Below, in pieces: positions 1-5,919 of a stretch of 6,980 nucleotides of DNA. The notes beneath the pieces are model-generated. The model was not told the DNA's origin. It saw nothing but the letters and a program-made list of their open reading frames with translations, and did no database searches. How positions within the stretch are numbered: the stretch's first letter is position 1; every line of letters starts with the position of its first letter. Made by a program: the position numbers and the translations under genes. Source of the stretch: GWB1-37-8 sp964603935 (GTDB lineage: Bacteria; Patescibacteriota; Microgenomatia; Levybacterales; UBA12049); NCBI GenBank assembly GCA_964603935.1, contig CAZRWL010000034.1, positions 1 to 6,980 of the forward strand, written 5' to 3'.

Positions 1-506
1 TAAGCGCAGTAAGCTTGGGATTTGCAGCCTCCTTCAAGCATTATGTATTTTTTTATCTATTATTTTTTCTGCCATATATTTATCAGAGTAAAAAAATGCT
101 TGTAATTTCAAATATCCGCTATATTTTTTATACTTTATTGACAATTTTTATTGTTTCTGTACCTTTCATTATTTTAGCACCAGTTGGATTTTTTCGTAGC
201 CTTTCATTTATTGAATTAACTAATTGGCATAAAACATGGGGATGGAATATATGGGTTGCCTTAAGAGATACTTTACATATTTCTTTTTCAACTCATCAAA
301 TGTGGTTTGTGAGAACAGCACTTAGTCTTACTACGGTTTTTTTGTTATTTCGATATTTTCGGCTAGATTCGTTTAATAAAGTTTTCGTAGCATCGGGAGT
401 AACAATGTTTGTTTACCTTGTATTTAGCCAATGGACTACTCCTGCATATTTCACATTTTTAATTCCCCTTTTGGGTCTAAGCGCGTTCGACATTAAAAAC
501 AAGTAA
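1..506 (+). CDS. Multi-pass membrane protein, C-terminal part; GT-C glycosyltransferase-like (partial)
   Basis: The frame is open to the left edge, so this is the last ~167 residues of a larger protein; the TTG at 15 is not its start. The fragment is strongly hydrophobic, with about five likely membrane segments: one at its left end, one around residues 38-62, one around 100-116 and two in the last 45 residues. A short lysine-rich cytoplasmic-type tail (DIKNK) ends it at TAA 504-506. The pattern SLGFAASFKHYVFF followed by a long hydrophobic stretch, and an aromatic-rich QWTTPAYF before the last helix, resemble polyprenyl-phosphate-sugar-dependent membrane glycosyltransferases (GT87/DUF2029-like). 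Such enzymes transfer sugars on the outer face of the membrane. The catalytic N-terminal loop is outside the window, so family assignment is tentative; a polymerase or other polytopic protein remains possible. The neighbouring glycosyltransferases and flippase support a glycan role. Confidence 0.6.
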   Translation, partial: SAVSLGFAASFKHYVFFYLLFFLPYIYQSKKMLVISNIRYIFYTLLTIFIVSVPFIILAPVGFFRSLSFIELTNWHKTWGWNIWVALRDTLHISFSTHQMWFVRTALSLTTVFLLFRYFRLDSFNKVFVASGVTMFVYLVFSQWTTPAYFTFLIPLLGLSAFDIKNK

Positions 507-518
507 ATGAAGTTATTG

Positions 519-524
519 TATAAT
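519..524 (+). promoter_or_regulatory. -10 box (TATAAT) of the GT4 gene, leaderless-type spacing
   Basis: A perfect TATAAT lies in the 25-base gap between the membrane-protein stop and the GT4 start, and exactly 7 nt separate it from ATG 532. A transcript starting the usual 6-7 nt after the box would begin at or next to the start codon, giving a leaderless mRNA. No good -35 hexamer is seen at 16-18 bp. The intervening AAAGGG resembles a Shine-Dalgarno sequence but sits only 1 nt from the ATG, too close to act as one. Confidence 0.6.
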
Positions 525-531
525 AAAGGGT

Positions 532-1611
532 ATGAAGATTGCGCTGGACATGTCGCCTCTTAAAAGCGGACATTACCTACAGCACAGAGTAAGAGGAACA
601 GGATTTTATTTACAGAACTTGAAGGCTTCACTTGAAAAGTATTATCCGGACAATAAGTACATCTATTTTGACAGAGGTGATTCTTTGAAGGATAAGATTG
701 ATGTCATTCATTACCCTTATTTCGAGCCATTTTTCTTAACCCTTCCGGTATTTTCCAAAAGTCAGATGGTAGTTACAGTGCACGACCTTACCCCATTGGT
801 TTTTCCGGACCATTTTAGGCCGGGATTAAAAGGCAGTCTGAAATGGCGGATCCAAAAACTGGGTTTAAGAAAAGCAAAAGCTATCATTGCGGATTCCGAA
901 TCATCAAAAAATGACATTATTAAATTTGTCGGAATTGATCCCGGGAAAATTAGAGTTGTATATTTGGCCGCAGGAGAGGAATTTAAAAAAATTCAAAGCT
1001 CATCCGTTCGGCAAGCTCAGGACAAGGTTCAAAGCTTGAGAGAAAAATATAAATTGCCGGAGAAGTTTGTGCTATACGTTGGGGATGCTACATGGAACAA
1101 GAACTTACCGAGATTGATGGATGCAGCAATTAAAATAAATGTGCCCCTCGTAATGGTTGGAAAAGCCCTAACAGGGAAGATGGTTGATGTGCGAAATCCG
1201 TGGAACAAGGATTTAATTAAGGTTCAAGCCTTGGCAGGTGAAAATAAGAATATCATTCGTTTGGGCTTTGTTCCATCCGAAGATTTGGTTGCTATTTATA
1301 ACGAGGCAACTCTTTTTGTTATGCCTTCCCTGTACGAAGGTTTTGGATTACCAGTACTTGAAGCCATGAGCTGCGGATGTCCTGTGGTTACATCGAAAGA
1401 AGGTTCTCTTGCGGAAATTGCAGGAAACGCTTGTAAATATGTAGATGCTTATGATTTGGATAGCATTGCAAGGGGAATCAATGAGGTTTTTAGTAACGAT
1501 AGTTTGCAGCAAGATTTGTCAAAAAAGGGATTGATTCAATCGAAAAAATTTACCTGGAATAAGACAGCCAGAGAAACAACAAGTGTGTATGAGGGTATTG
1601 TAAAAGACTAA
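532..1611 (+). CDS. GT4-family glycosyltransferase (GT-B fold)
   Basis: A 359-residue retaining glycosyltransferase, probably cytoplasmic or membrane-peripheral, that would add a sugar from a nucleotide-sugar donor to a lipid-linked glycan. The start MKIALDMSPL is typical of the family. The N-terminal acceptor half contains VTVHDLTPLVFP (about 81-92) and the linker RKAKAIIADSESSKNDI (about 113-129). The donor half begins at KFVLYVGDATWNKNLPRL (about 178-195), with K190-N191 in the usual donor-phosphate region, and carries the EX7E motif E269-GFGLPVL-E277, followed by CGCPVVTSKEGSLAEIAG. Length fits the family. Odd feature: residues 157-168 are an in-frame insertion in the interdomain linker, derived from a short repeat flanked by a 9-bp duplication. 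Without it the text reads KKIQ-SLREKYKLPEKF, which looks like an ordinary family member. The stop overlaps the stop of the opposing gene by 4 bp. Donor and acceptor cannot be told from sequence; mannosyl- or glucosyltransferase is plausible. Confidence 0.93.
   Translation: MKIALDMSPLKSGHYLQHRVRGTGFYLQNLKASLEKYYPDNKYIYFDRGDSLKDKIDVIHYPYFEPFFLTLPVFSKSQMVVTVHDLTPLVFPDHFRPGLKGSLKWRIQKLGLRKAKAIIADSESSKNDIIKFVGIDPGKIRVVYLAAGEEFKKIQSSSVRQAQDKVQSLREKYKLPEKFVLYVGDATWNKNLPRLMDAAIKINVPLVMVGKALTGKMVDVRNPWNKDLIKVQALAGENKNIIRLGFVPSEDLVAIYNEATLFVMPSLYEGFGLPVLEAMSCGCPVVTSKEGSLAEIAGNACKYVDAYDLDSIARGINEVFSNDSLQQDLSKKGLIQSKKFTWNKTARETTSVYEGIVKD
992..1036 (+). repeat. 27-bp dispersed-type repeat insertion flanked by 9-bp direct repeats, inside the GT4 gene
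   Basis: TTCAAAGCT occurs at 992-1000 and again exactly at 1028-1036, bracketing 27 bp (1001-1027). The period is 36 bp, so the reading frame is kept and 12 residues are added (the peptide SSVRQAQDKV lies here). The core, TTCGGCAAGCTCAGGACAAG at 1007-1026, closely resembles a short GC-richer repeat (TTCGACAAGCTCAGGACA type) that I recall as scattered through many environmental bacterial genomes, including CPR bacteria. The flanking 9-bp repeat looks like a target-site duplication. No other copy is seen in this window on either strand. The duplication is seen directly; the repeat family is recalled, not checked. Confidence 0.75.
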
Positions 1612-2873
1612 ATTAAACTTGCCGCTTTTTTCCCTAACTCTATTCCCTGATTAAGATCTCTGTCGTACGGGTACATAAAGTCAATATTTACCATATATAG
1701 GTTGGGGGACGGTAGTTTAATCGGCGGAAGTCTCTTAAGGGCGCCAGTTTTAAATATGGTTTGAGCTCTTGAGATACGGGAAATGTGAGATCTGATAATC
1801 CATGAGCTATCGTAATTCTTATTGATTTTTTTTAGAACGCGAGTATATTGCCTTAACACTTCTTGATCTGAAATTTTAAATCGCTTGTCGTTTCTATGCA
1901 AATAATTTGCAAGATATACAATAGACTGTCCGCCATAATGTTTTTTATCCAGCATATTGGTGTGTTCGATCATAACTAATACTGGCGATTTTCTGTCACA
2001 GATATTCAACCAATATTGAGATTGAATAGGATGTTTTAACTCCAAGATTAGGCAAATTGCGCCCAGGTGATCTATTGAATTAAGGCTAGATCGAAATTTT
2101 TGGGAAAGACCCTCTTTCACAAGAAGATTTGCGACTGGTGAAACTGTCGTAATGATTGCCTTATCAAATTTGCGCTCAATATTTTTTTCTTTTATTAAAA
2201 CTCCGTTTTTGACTGATTTAATTTCTGTAATTTCGACTCCAAGTTTAACCGTGCCTTCTCTTTTTTTAATTTCTCCCAAGAGCTTATCGAAAAGTATTTT
2301 TACGCTTCCGTCAAAATATCCTAACTTTAAACTTCTTCCCCTGACTCTTCCCCATAACCAAAGGGCGGATATTTTATCGGCAAATTTTGAGAATTTTCCT
2401 TCGAGAAGGGGTCCCCATATTTTTTCGTACACTTTGTTTCCGGCATATTTTTTGATCCATTTTTCTGCAGGAATTACATCCAAAACAGGCAATGGAGCTG
2501 GTAGATATCTCAAAAACGCCAATGTTATTCCGCAACGCAATCTATCTATGAGAGAAAGCGGGGAAAATTTAAGAATATCAAGGGGTGAACTGAAAGGGTA
2601 AATTTTGTTTTTCTCGTATATTCCTGTTCTTACTCTATAAAATTTGAGTTTGTCTGCGATATTAAATTCCCTTGTCATGTTTTTTATGTGCTTGTGGGAC
2701 GTAAAGAAATGATGGTAGAATCTTTCAATATAATTATTTTTTACTTTAATATAGCTTCCCATGCCCCCGGGATATTTAGAGCGTTCGAATATTACAACTT
2801 TATGCCCTTTTTTCGCTAGTTCGTACGCCGCAGAAAGCCCTGTAATTCCTGCTCCTATTATTGCAATTCTCAT
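1608..2873 (-). CDS. FAD-dependent oxidoreductase, amine oxidase / protoporphyrinogen oxidase-like
   Basis: A 421-residue flavoprotein. The N-terminus is a dinucleotide-binding Rossmann fold: IIGAGITGLSAAYEL with GxGxxG at residues 7-12, the ribose-binding acid E30 at the end of strand 2, and PGGMGS at 35-40. Further family hallmarks are IERFYHHFF (about 49-57), the phytoene-desaturase-like middle, and a C-terminal FAD-contact segment YPYDRDLNQGIELG that precedes a final helix. This group is often labelled protoporphyrinogen oxidase or UDP-galactopyranose mutase-like, but no heme genes are here, so those names should not be taken literally. As last gene of a sugar operon, two bases downstream of a polyprenyl-type GT2, it may oxidise or reduce a lipid-linked sugar or the polyprenyl chain (inference). 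ATG 2873 fits the canonical start MRIAIIGAG. No clear ribosome binding site is seen. Its TAG overlaps the opposing GT4 stop. Confidence 0.88.
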   Translation of the reverse strand: MRIAIIGAGITGLSAAYELAKKGHKVVIFERSKYPGGMGSYIKVKNNYIERFYHHFFTSHKHIKNMTREFNIADKLKFYRVRTGIYEKNKIYPFSSPLDILKFSPLSLIDRLRCGITLAFLRYLPAPLPVLDVIPAEKWIKKYAGNKVYEKIWGPLLEGKFSKFADKISALWLWGRVRGRSLKLGYFDGSVKILFDKLLGEIKKREGTVKLGVEITEIKSVKNGVLIKEKNIERKFDKAIITTVSPVANLLVKEGLSQKFRSSLNSIDHLGAICLILELKHPIQSQYWLNICDRKSPVLVMIEHTNMLDKKHYGGQSIVYLANYLHRNDKRFKISDQEVLRQYTRVLKKINKNYDSSWIIRSHISRISRAQTIFKTGALKRLPPIKLPSPNLYMVNIDFMYPYDRDLNQGIELGKKAASLI

Positions 2874-2875
2874 AT

Positions 2876-3835
2876 TTATTCCGAAGACCCCTTTCTTCTA
2901 GAAGTTGAAGTCCTGATAATACTTTTAACTATATATTTGGGTCTTTGTTTTACCTCTTCAAATATTTTACCGATATATTCTCCTAAGACACTTATTCCCA
3001 AAAGCTGGATTGCCCCTATAAACAATATGGCAATTAATACCGTTGTAGTTCCTTGCGGAGTGTTTGGCAGAAAAAGCCTTAATATAATTTGTAAAATTAT
3101 CGCGCATAAAGCTATAAAAAAAACTACAAAGGAAAGTATTGTCATTAACTGTAATGGCACATAAGAAAATGAAAGTATGCCTTTTGTTGCCCAATTCACG
3201 TTTTTAAGGAAACTATTGGTTGTTTTTCCAAACATCCTTTCCGGCCTTACGTAAGGTACTCCTGTTTGTTTAAATCCTACCCAAGCCCGTAACCCTCTTA
3301 AGAATCTATCTCTTTCAGGAAATTTCTTGAGTATATTTACAACTTTTCTGTCAATAAGGGAAAAATCTCCCGCATCCAGAGGGATTTTAATGTAAGACAT
3401 TTTGTGAAACAATCGATAGAATAGTTTGTAGGCAATCGCCATGTAAAGAGGCGCTTCTCTTTTTGTTCTTATTCCATACACCACATCGTATCCCTCAACC
3501 CATTTAGAGTATAATTTTTCAACAAGTTCGGGAGGGTCCTGAAGATCGCCATCAAGAAGAACGACTGCATCGGAATTAGCAATTTCCATCCCGCTTGTAA
3601 ATGCCATTTGCGAACTAAAATTTCTTGAGTGATTAACTCCGATTACATGCTTATCTTTTTTTACAAGTTCAATTAAAATTTCTTCCGTATTATCAGGACT
3701 CCCGTCATTTACAAAAATTATTTCATAATCAACATTTATTTTCTTGAATATTTTTGTCAGCCTCTCATGCATTATGGGAATAGCTTGAGCGTCTTTGTAG
3801 CACGCGATAATTGCAGAAATCTTTTTTTGTTTCAT
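2876..3835 (-). CDS. GT2 glycosyltransferase, polyprenyl-phosphate sugar synthase type (GtrB/DPM-like)
   Basis: A 319-residue inverting GT-A glycosyltransferase that probably transfers hexose from a nucleotide sugar to polyprenyl phosphate on the cytoplasmic face of the membrane. Visible motifs are ISAIIACYKD (6-15), FVNDGSPDNT (41-50), the metal/nucleotide site LLDGDLQDPPE (93-103, with D95 and D97), FPERDRFLRGLRAWVGF, and YVRPERMFGKT, equivalent to the YxRxxRxxGxSK element of this family. Two C-terminal membrane segments follow, roughly 228-255 and 262-290, with a basic cytoplasmic tail, as in GtrB and ArnC relatives. It starts 5 bp after the transketolase pyrimidine subunit and ends 2 bp before the FAD enzyme, so it is mid-operon. 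The charged-lipid product would be a natural donor for a GT-C enzyme such as the one at the left edge. The exact sugar is not predictable. Confidence 0.92.
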   Translation of the reverse strand: MKQKKISAIIACYKDAQAIPIMHERLTKIFKKINVDYEIIFVNDGSPDNTEEILIELVKKDKHVIGVNHSRNFSSQMAFTSGMEIANSDAVVLLDGDLQDPPELVEKLYSKWVEGYDVVYGIRTKREAPLYMAIAYKLFYRLFHKMSYIKIPLDAGDFSLIDRKVVNILKKFPERDRFLRGLRAWVGFKQTGVPYVRPERMFGKTTNSFLKNVNWATKGILSFSYVPLQLMTILSFVVFFIALCAIILQIILRLFLPNTPQGTTTVLIAILFIGAIQLLGISVLGEYIGKIFEEVKQRPKYIVKSIIRTSTSRRKGSSE

Positions 3836-3840
3836 ACGGC

Positions 3841-4353
3841 TTATCTTTTTAAATTAACATACCAAGGCTTGTTGCTTTCGACCATTTTTCTGACCATGCT
3901 TGGGATTTCTTCTAATGTTTCCGGCCACTTTGCTTCGATGTTTGTAAAAATACCCATTACTTTTTTATCCTCTTCTGCCCAATGACAAAGCGCATGATCT
4001 AAATAATCTTTATTTCTTCCAGACCCTATTAATTTAACTGGAATGCGTTCGTAATTTATGTAGTTTCTGATTGTTTCAAAAGGTCGATAGAGAAGAAATG
4101 AGCTCATAGAATAAACAATAGGTATCTTGCCTTCCAGCGCAAGTCCTACTGCAATTCCCATCATGCTTTGTTCGGCAGCTCCGCAATTGATAAATCTCCT
4201 CGAGATATCTTGCCGTATGCGATCAAATACCCCGTATCCTAAGTCGCCTACGATTAACCATATTCTGGGATTTTTTGCCATTTGCCTATAAAGCTCATAA
4301 GCAAACCATCCCCGCATACTCTTGTGTCTGTATTTTACATTAAATCCTATCAT
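3841..4353 (-). CDS. Transketolase C-terminal-type subunit, pyrimidine-binding domain only
   Basis: A 170-residue protein matching the pyrimidine (PYR) domain of transketolase/DXPS enzymes. It shows MRGWFAYELYRQM (13-25), IVGDLGYGVF (about 34-43), CGAAEQSMMGIAVGLALEGK (57-76) with E61 in the position of the catalytic glutamate that activates the TPP aminopyrimidine, LYRPFETIRNYI, and DHALCHWAEED, equivalent to the conserved H-rich loop near the active site. It ends cleanly after KPWYVNLKR, where the third (transketolase C) domain normally begins. That domain is absent; split transketolase beta subunits are usually about 300 residues. Its ATG overlaps the stop of the TPP subunit as ATGA (4350-4353), indicating translational coupling and equal production. 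It should work only as a complex with that subunit. The substrate is unknown; the operon suggests a sugar intermediate. Confidence 0.88.
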   Translation of the reverse strand: MIGFNVKYRHKSMRGWFAYELYRQMAKNPRIWLIVGDLGYGVFDRIRQDISRRFINCGAAEQSMMGIAVGLALEGKIPIVYSMSSFLLYRPFETIRNYINYERIPVKLIGSGRNKDYLDHALCHWAEEDKKVMGIFTNIEAKWPETLEEIPSMVRKMVESNKPWYVNLKR

Positions 4354-4979
4354 TTTAATAATTCTAAAGCTTTTGCGTAATCATTTTCCTTCATGGTGTA
4401 GTAATGAGCATCCTGACCATTGAGAAAGGGCAGCTGTTCAACGTTTGTTCGTTTGATAATGATGTTCGGACAGAATGCTCTTAACCTTTTAATTAGCCTT
4501 AAGGAATTAATTTTACCATAAGCTCCGTATTCATTAAGATTGACATATACTTTTAAATTATCGATTTTATTATCTGTTTTTATTCTCAGTGTTTCCCAAA
4601 TGGATCCTTCTGCGGCTTCGCCATCACTTATTAGGCAGTAAATATTCTTTTTCTTTTCAGCCATAGCCATGCCAAGAGCAATAGGCAGTCCCTGTCCAAG
4701 ACTTCCTGTCGTGCACCAAATTCCGTTTTTTTCATCTCTTCCAGGATGAATCCCATGTTTTTTAAGTAAATATTCAGGGTCTCGTCCTTCGTGTTTTTCT
4801 AGAACGCAATAAAGAGCAACCGCAGCATGACCTTCAGATAAAATAAATTTATCTGCTTTCTTTTTTAGATCATATATTTCCTCAATAATGTCTACGGCGG
4901 ACAAGCAGCTCCCGATATGAGATTTTTTGTATTTATACGATATCTCAATTATTCTTCTTTTTAAATTTTTATTTTTCAT
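4350..4979 (-). CDS. Transketolase N-terminal-type subunit, TPP-diphosphate-binding domain
   Basis: A 209-residue protein matching the N-terminal domain of split transketolases, which bind TPP diphosphate and Mg2+ and transfer two-carbon ketol units. Visible elements: KKSHIGSCLSAVDIIEEIY (about 18-36), FILSEGHAAVALY (45-57; usually LSKGHAA), TTGSLGQGLPIALGMAMA (90-107), and the TPP motif SDGEAAEGSIWE (118-129) ending with VNLNEYGAYG, where D119 and N149 are the expected metal ligands 30 residues apart. The usual GDG is SDG and the usual DxN is NLN. It is shorter than typical split subunits (around 270 residues), losing part of the region before TTGSLGQG. The ATG at 4979 is preferred because homology begins just after it and it overlaps the SDR stop by 11 bp; the frame stays open to 5024 but gives unrelated residues. 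A 4-bp overlap couples it to the PYR subunit. Confidence 0.88.
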   Translation of the reverse strand: MKNKNLKRRIIEISYKYKKSHIGSCLSAVDIIEEIYDLKKKADKFILSEGHAAVALYCVLEKHEGRDPEYLLKKHGIHPGRDEKNGIWCTTGSLGQGLPIALGMAMAEKKKNIYCLISDGEAAEGSIWETLRIKTDNKIDNLKVYVNLNEYGAYGKINSLRLIKRLRAFCPNIIIKRTNVEQLPFLNGQDAHYYTMKENDYAKALELLK

Positions 4980-5919
4980 GGCTACTAAGGTTCCAGTCGT
5001 AAGTTTTCTTAAGACCGTCCTCAAGAGAGAATTTAGGTTTCCATTTAAGATATTTTTTGATTTTGGATATGTCTGTTACCCAATGGGAAGTATCCCATAA
5101 TCTCTTCGGAAATGTTCCTTTCTCAATTTTTACTTTTTTTCCCGCAATTTCGAAAAGTATTTTGACCACCTCATCATTTGTGTACTCCAAGCCTGTTCCC
5201 ATATTTAATATTTGCCCTGATAACTTTTTTCCTTGAAATATTGTCTTAATGTAAATATCGACTATGTCGTCTATATATATAAAGTCTCTTCTTTGGTTTC
5301 CGGGGGTAAGTTTAATTGCTTTATTTTTAATAACTGCTTTTATGATTGTTGGTATAAAGCGTTTATTCTCTTCTAAGGGGCCATAAACAGAAAACGGTCT
5401 TAATGTAACGATAGGTTTTTTATATTCTCTTGCGAACACCTGACATAGGAGTGTTGCAGATGTTTTTGTCGCAGCATAAAAACTTATCGGTTCTGTCAAT
5501 TCGCTTTCTCTCATGGGCTTGTTTTTTGTTCCGTATTCTGAAGATGACCCTGTGTTTACAAACATTTTATAGCCTATGTTTTTACTGGCATGCAATAAAT
5601 TTAAAGTACCTTTTATATTAACGTCTGTCATTTTTTCAACATCGGCTTCATTACGATAATCGCTGTAAGTTGCCAGATGAATAATAAAAATTGGATTTAT
5701 TTTTTTGACAATTTTCGTTAACTTATTCTTATCCAGGAGGTCGACATAGTGAATTTTTACCTTATCCAAAATATCTTTTATTCGCCAAAGATTGCTGGAT
5801 TTCCTTAGGGTAAGGTCGATGTTGTATCCAGAGTTAATAAGCTTTTTCGTGAGGTTTGCTCCGATAAATCCAGCACCCCCTGTTATTAAAATACTTCTAC
5901 GTGATAGAATATTCTGCAT
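4969..5919 (-). CDS. NAD(P)-dependent epimerase/dehydratase, extended SDR, nucleotide-sugar modifying
   Basis: A 316-residue extended short-chain dehydrogenase/reductase acting on a nucleotide-linked sugar. The start MQNILSRRSILITGGAGFIGANL carries the GxxGxxG cofactor loop (14-20). R39 after strand 2 (TLRKSSN) in place of the usual acidic residue suggests NADP(H) preference. IIHLATYSDY (79-88), NTGSSSEYG (122-130) and catalytic Y148-AAT-K152 follow, then TLRPFSVYGP and RRDFIYIDDIVDIY, which are typical of sugar 4-ketoreductases and epimerases such as RfbJ- or RfbB-like enzymes. The C-terminal LKWKPKFSLEDGLKKTYDW is the usual family end. It is the first gene of the leftward operon; its ATG shares two bases with the ATG of the divergent methyltransferase. 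Whether it is an epimerase, a dehydratase or a ketoreductase cannot be decided, but with the following transketolase pair it may make or process the same unusual sugar. Confidence 0.92.
   Translation of the reverse strand: MQNILSRRSILITGGAGFIGANLTKKLINSGYNIDLTLRKSSNLWRIKDILDKVKIHYVDLLDKNKLTKIVKKINPIFIIHLATYSDYRNEADVEKMTDVNIKGTLNLLHASKNIGYKMFVNTGSSSEYGTKNKPMRESELTEPISFYAATKTSATLLCQVFAREYKKPIVTLRPFSVYGPLEENKRFIPTIIKAVIKNKAIKLTPGNQRRDFIYIDDIVDIYIKTIFQGKKLSGQILNMGTGLEYTNDEVVKILFEIAGKKVKIEKGTFPKRLWDTSHWVTDISKIKKYLKWKPKFSLEDGLKKTYDWNLSSHEK
5902..5910 (+). promoter_or_regulatory. Extended -10 box (TGATAGAAT) of the methyltransferase gene
   Basis: TAGAAT at 5905-5910 matches TATAAT at five of six bases and is preceded by TGA, forming the extended -10 pattern TGn. 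Seven nt (5911-5917) separate it from ATG 5918, so the mRNA would be leaderless or nearly so. The box lies inside the first codons of the divergent SDR gene. No good -35 hexamer is seen, as is tolerated for extended -10 promoters. Confidence 0.5.

Larger units (their letters stand above)
1608..5919 (-). other. Predicted five-gene leftward operon: SDR, TK-N, TK-C, GT2, FAD enzyme
   Basis: The junctions are an 11-bp overlap (SDR/TK-N), a 4-bp ATGA overlap (TK-N/TK-C), a 5-bp gap (TK-C/GT2) and a 2-bp gap (GT2/FAD enzyme). No internal -10 box in the leaderless position is seen before any of the inner genes, so one transcript from the promoter near 5930 is expected. No hairpin-plus-T terminator is seen after 1608; transcription probably runs into the antisense of the GT4 gene. 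Confidence 0.8.

Noticed and set aside
525..530. AAAGGG before the GT4 ATG as a Shine-Dalgarno site.
   Set aside because: Only one base separates it from the ATG, too close for normal 16S pairing, and the TATAAT just upstream would place it at or before the transcription start.
1612..1640. T-run after the GT4 stop as an intrinsic terminator.
   Set aside because: CTTGCCGCTTTTTT has the T-run but no self-complementary stem before it, and it lies inside the coding end of the opposing gene.
2152..2601. Open frame of 149 codons on the + strand opposite the FAD enzyme.
   Set aside because: It is antisense to a well-supported gene, has no recognisable domain and no promoter or ribosome site; it looks like a shadow frame.
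2937..3194. Short open frames on both strands within the GT2 3' end.
   Set aside because: They overlap the two C-terminal membrane segments of the GT2 gene in other frames and their translations show no family features.
3767..3985. Open frame on the + strand spanning the GT2/TK-C junction.
   Set aside because: It is antisense to two well-supported genes and has no domain or initiation signal.
4980..5024. Longer start for the transketolase TPP subunit.
   Set aside because: The 15 added residues lie inside the SDR coding end and do not match the family N-terminus; ATG 4979 gives the usual short operon overlap.
5792..5917. Extension of the methyltransferase reading frame 42 codons upstream of ATG 5918.
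   Set aside because: The extra residues show no family similarity, lie antisense to the conserved Rossmann start of the SDR gene, and the -10 box sits immediately before ATG 5918.
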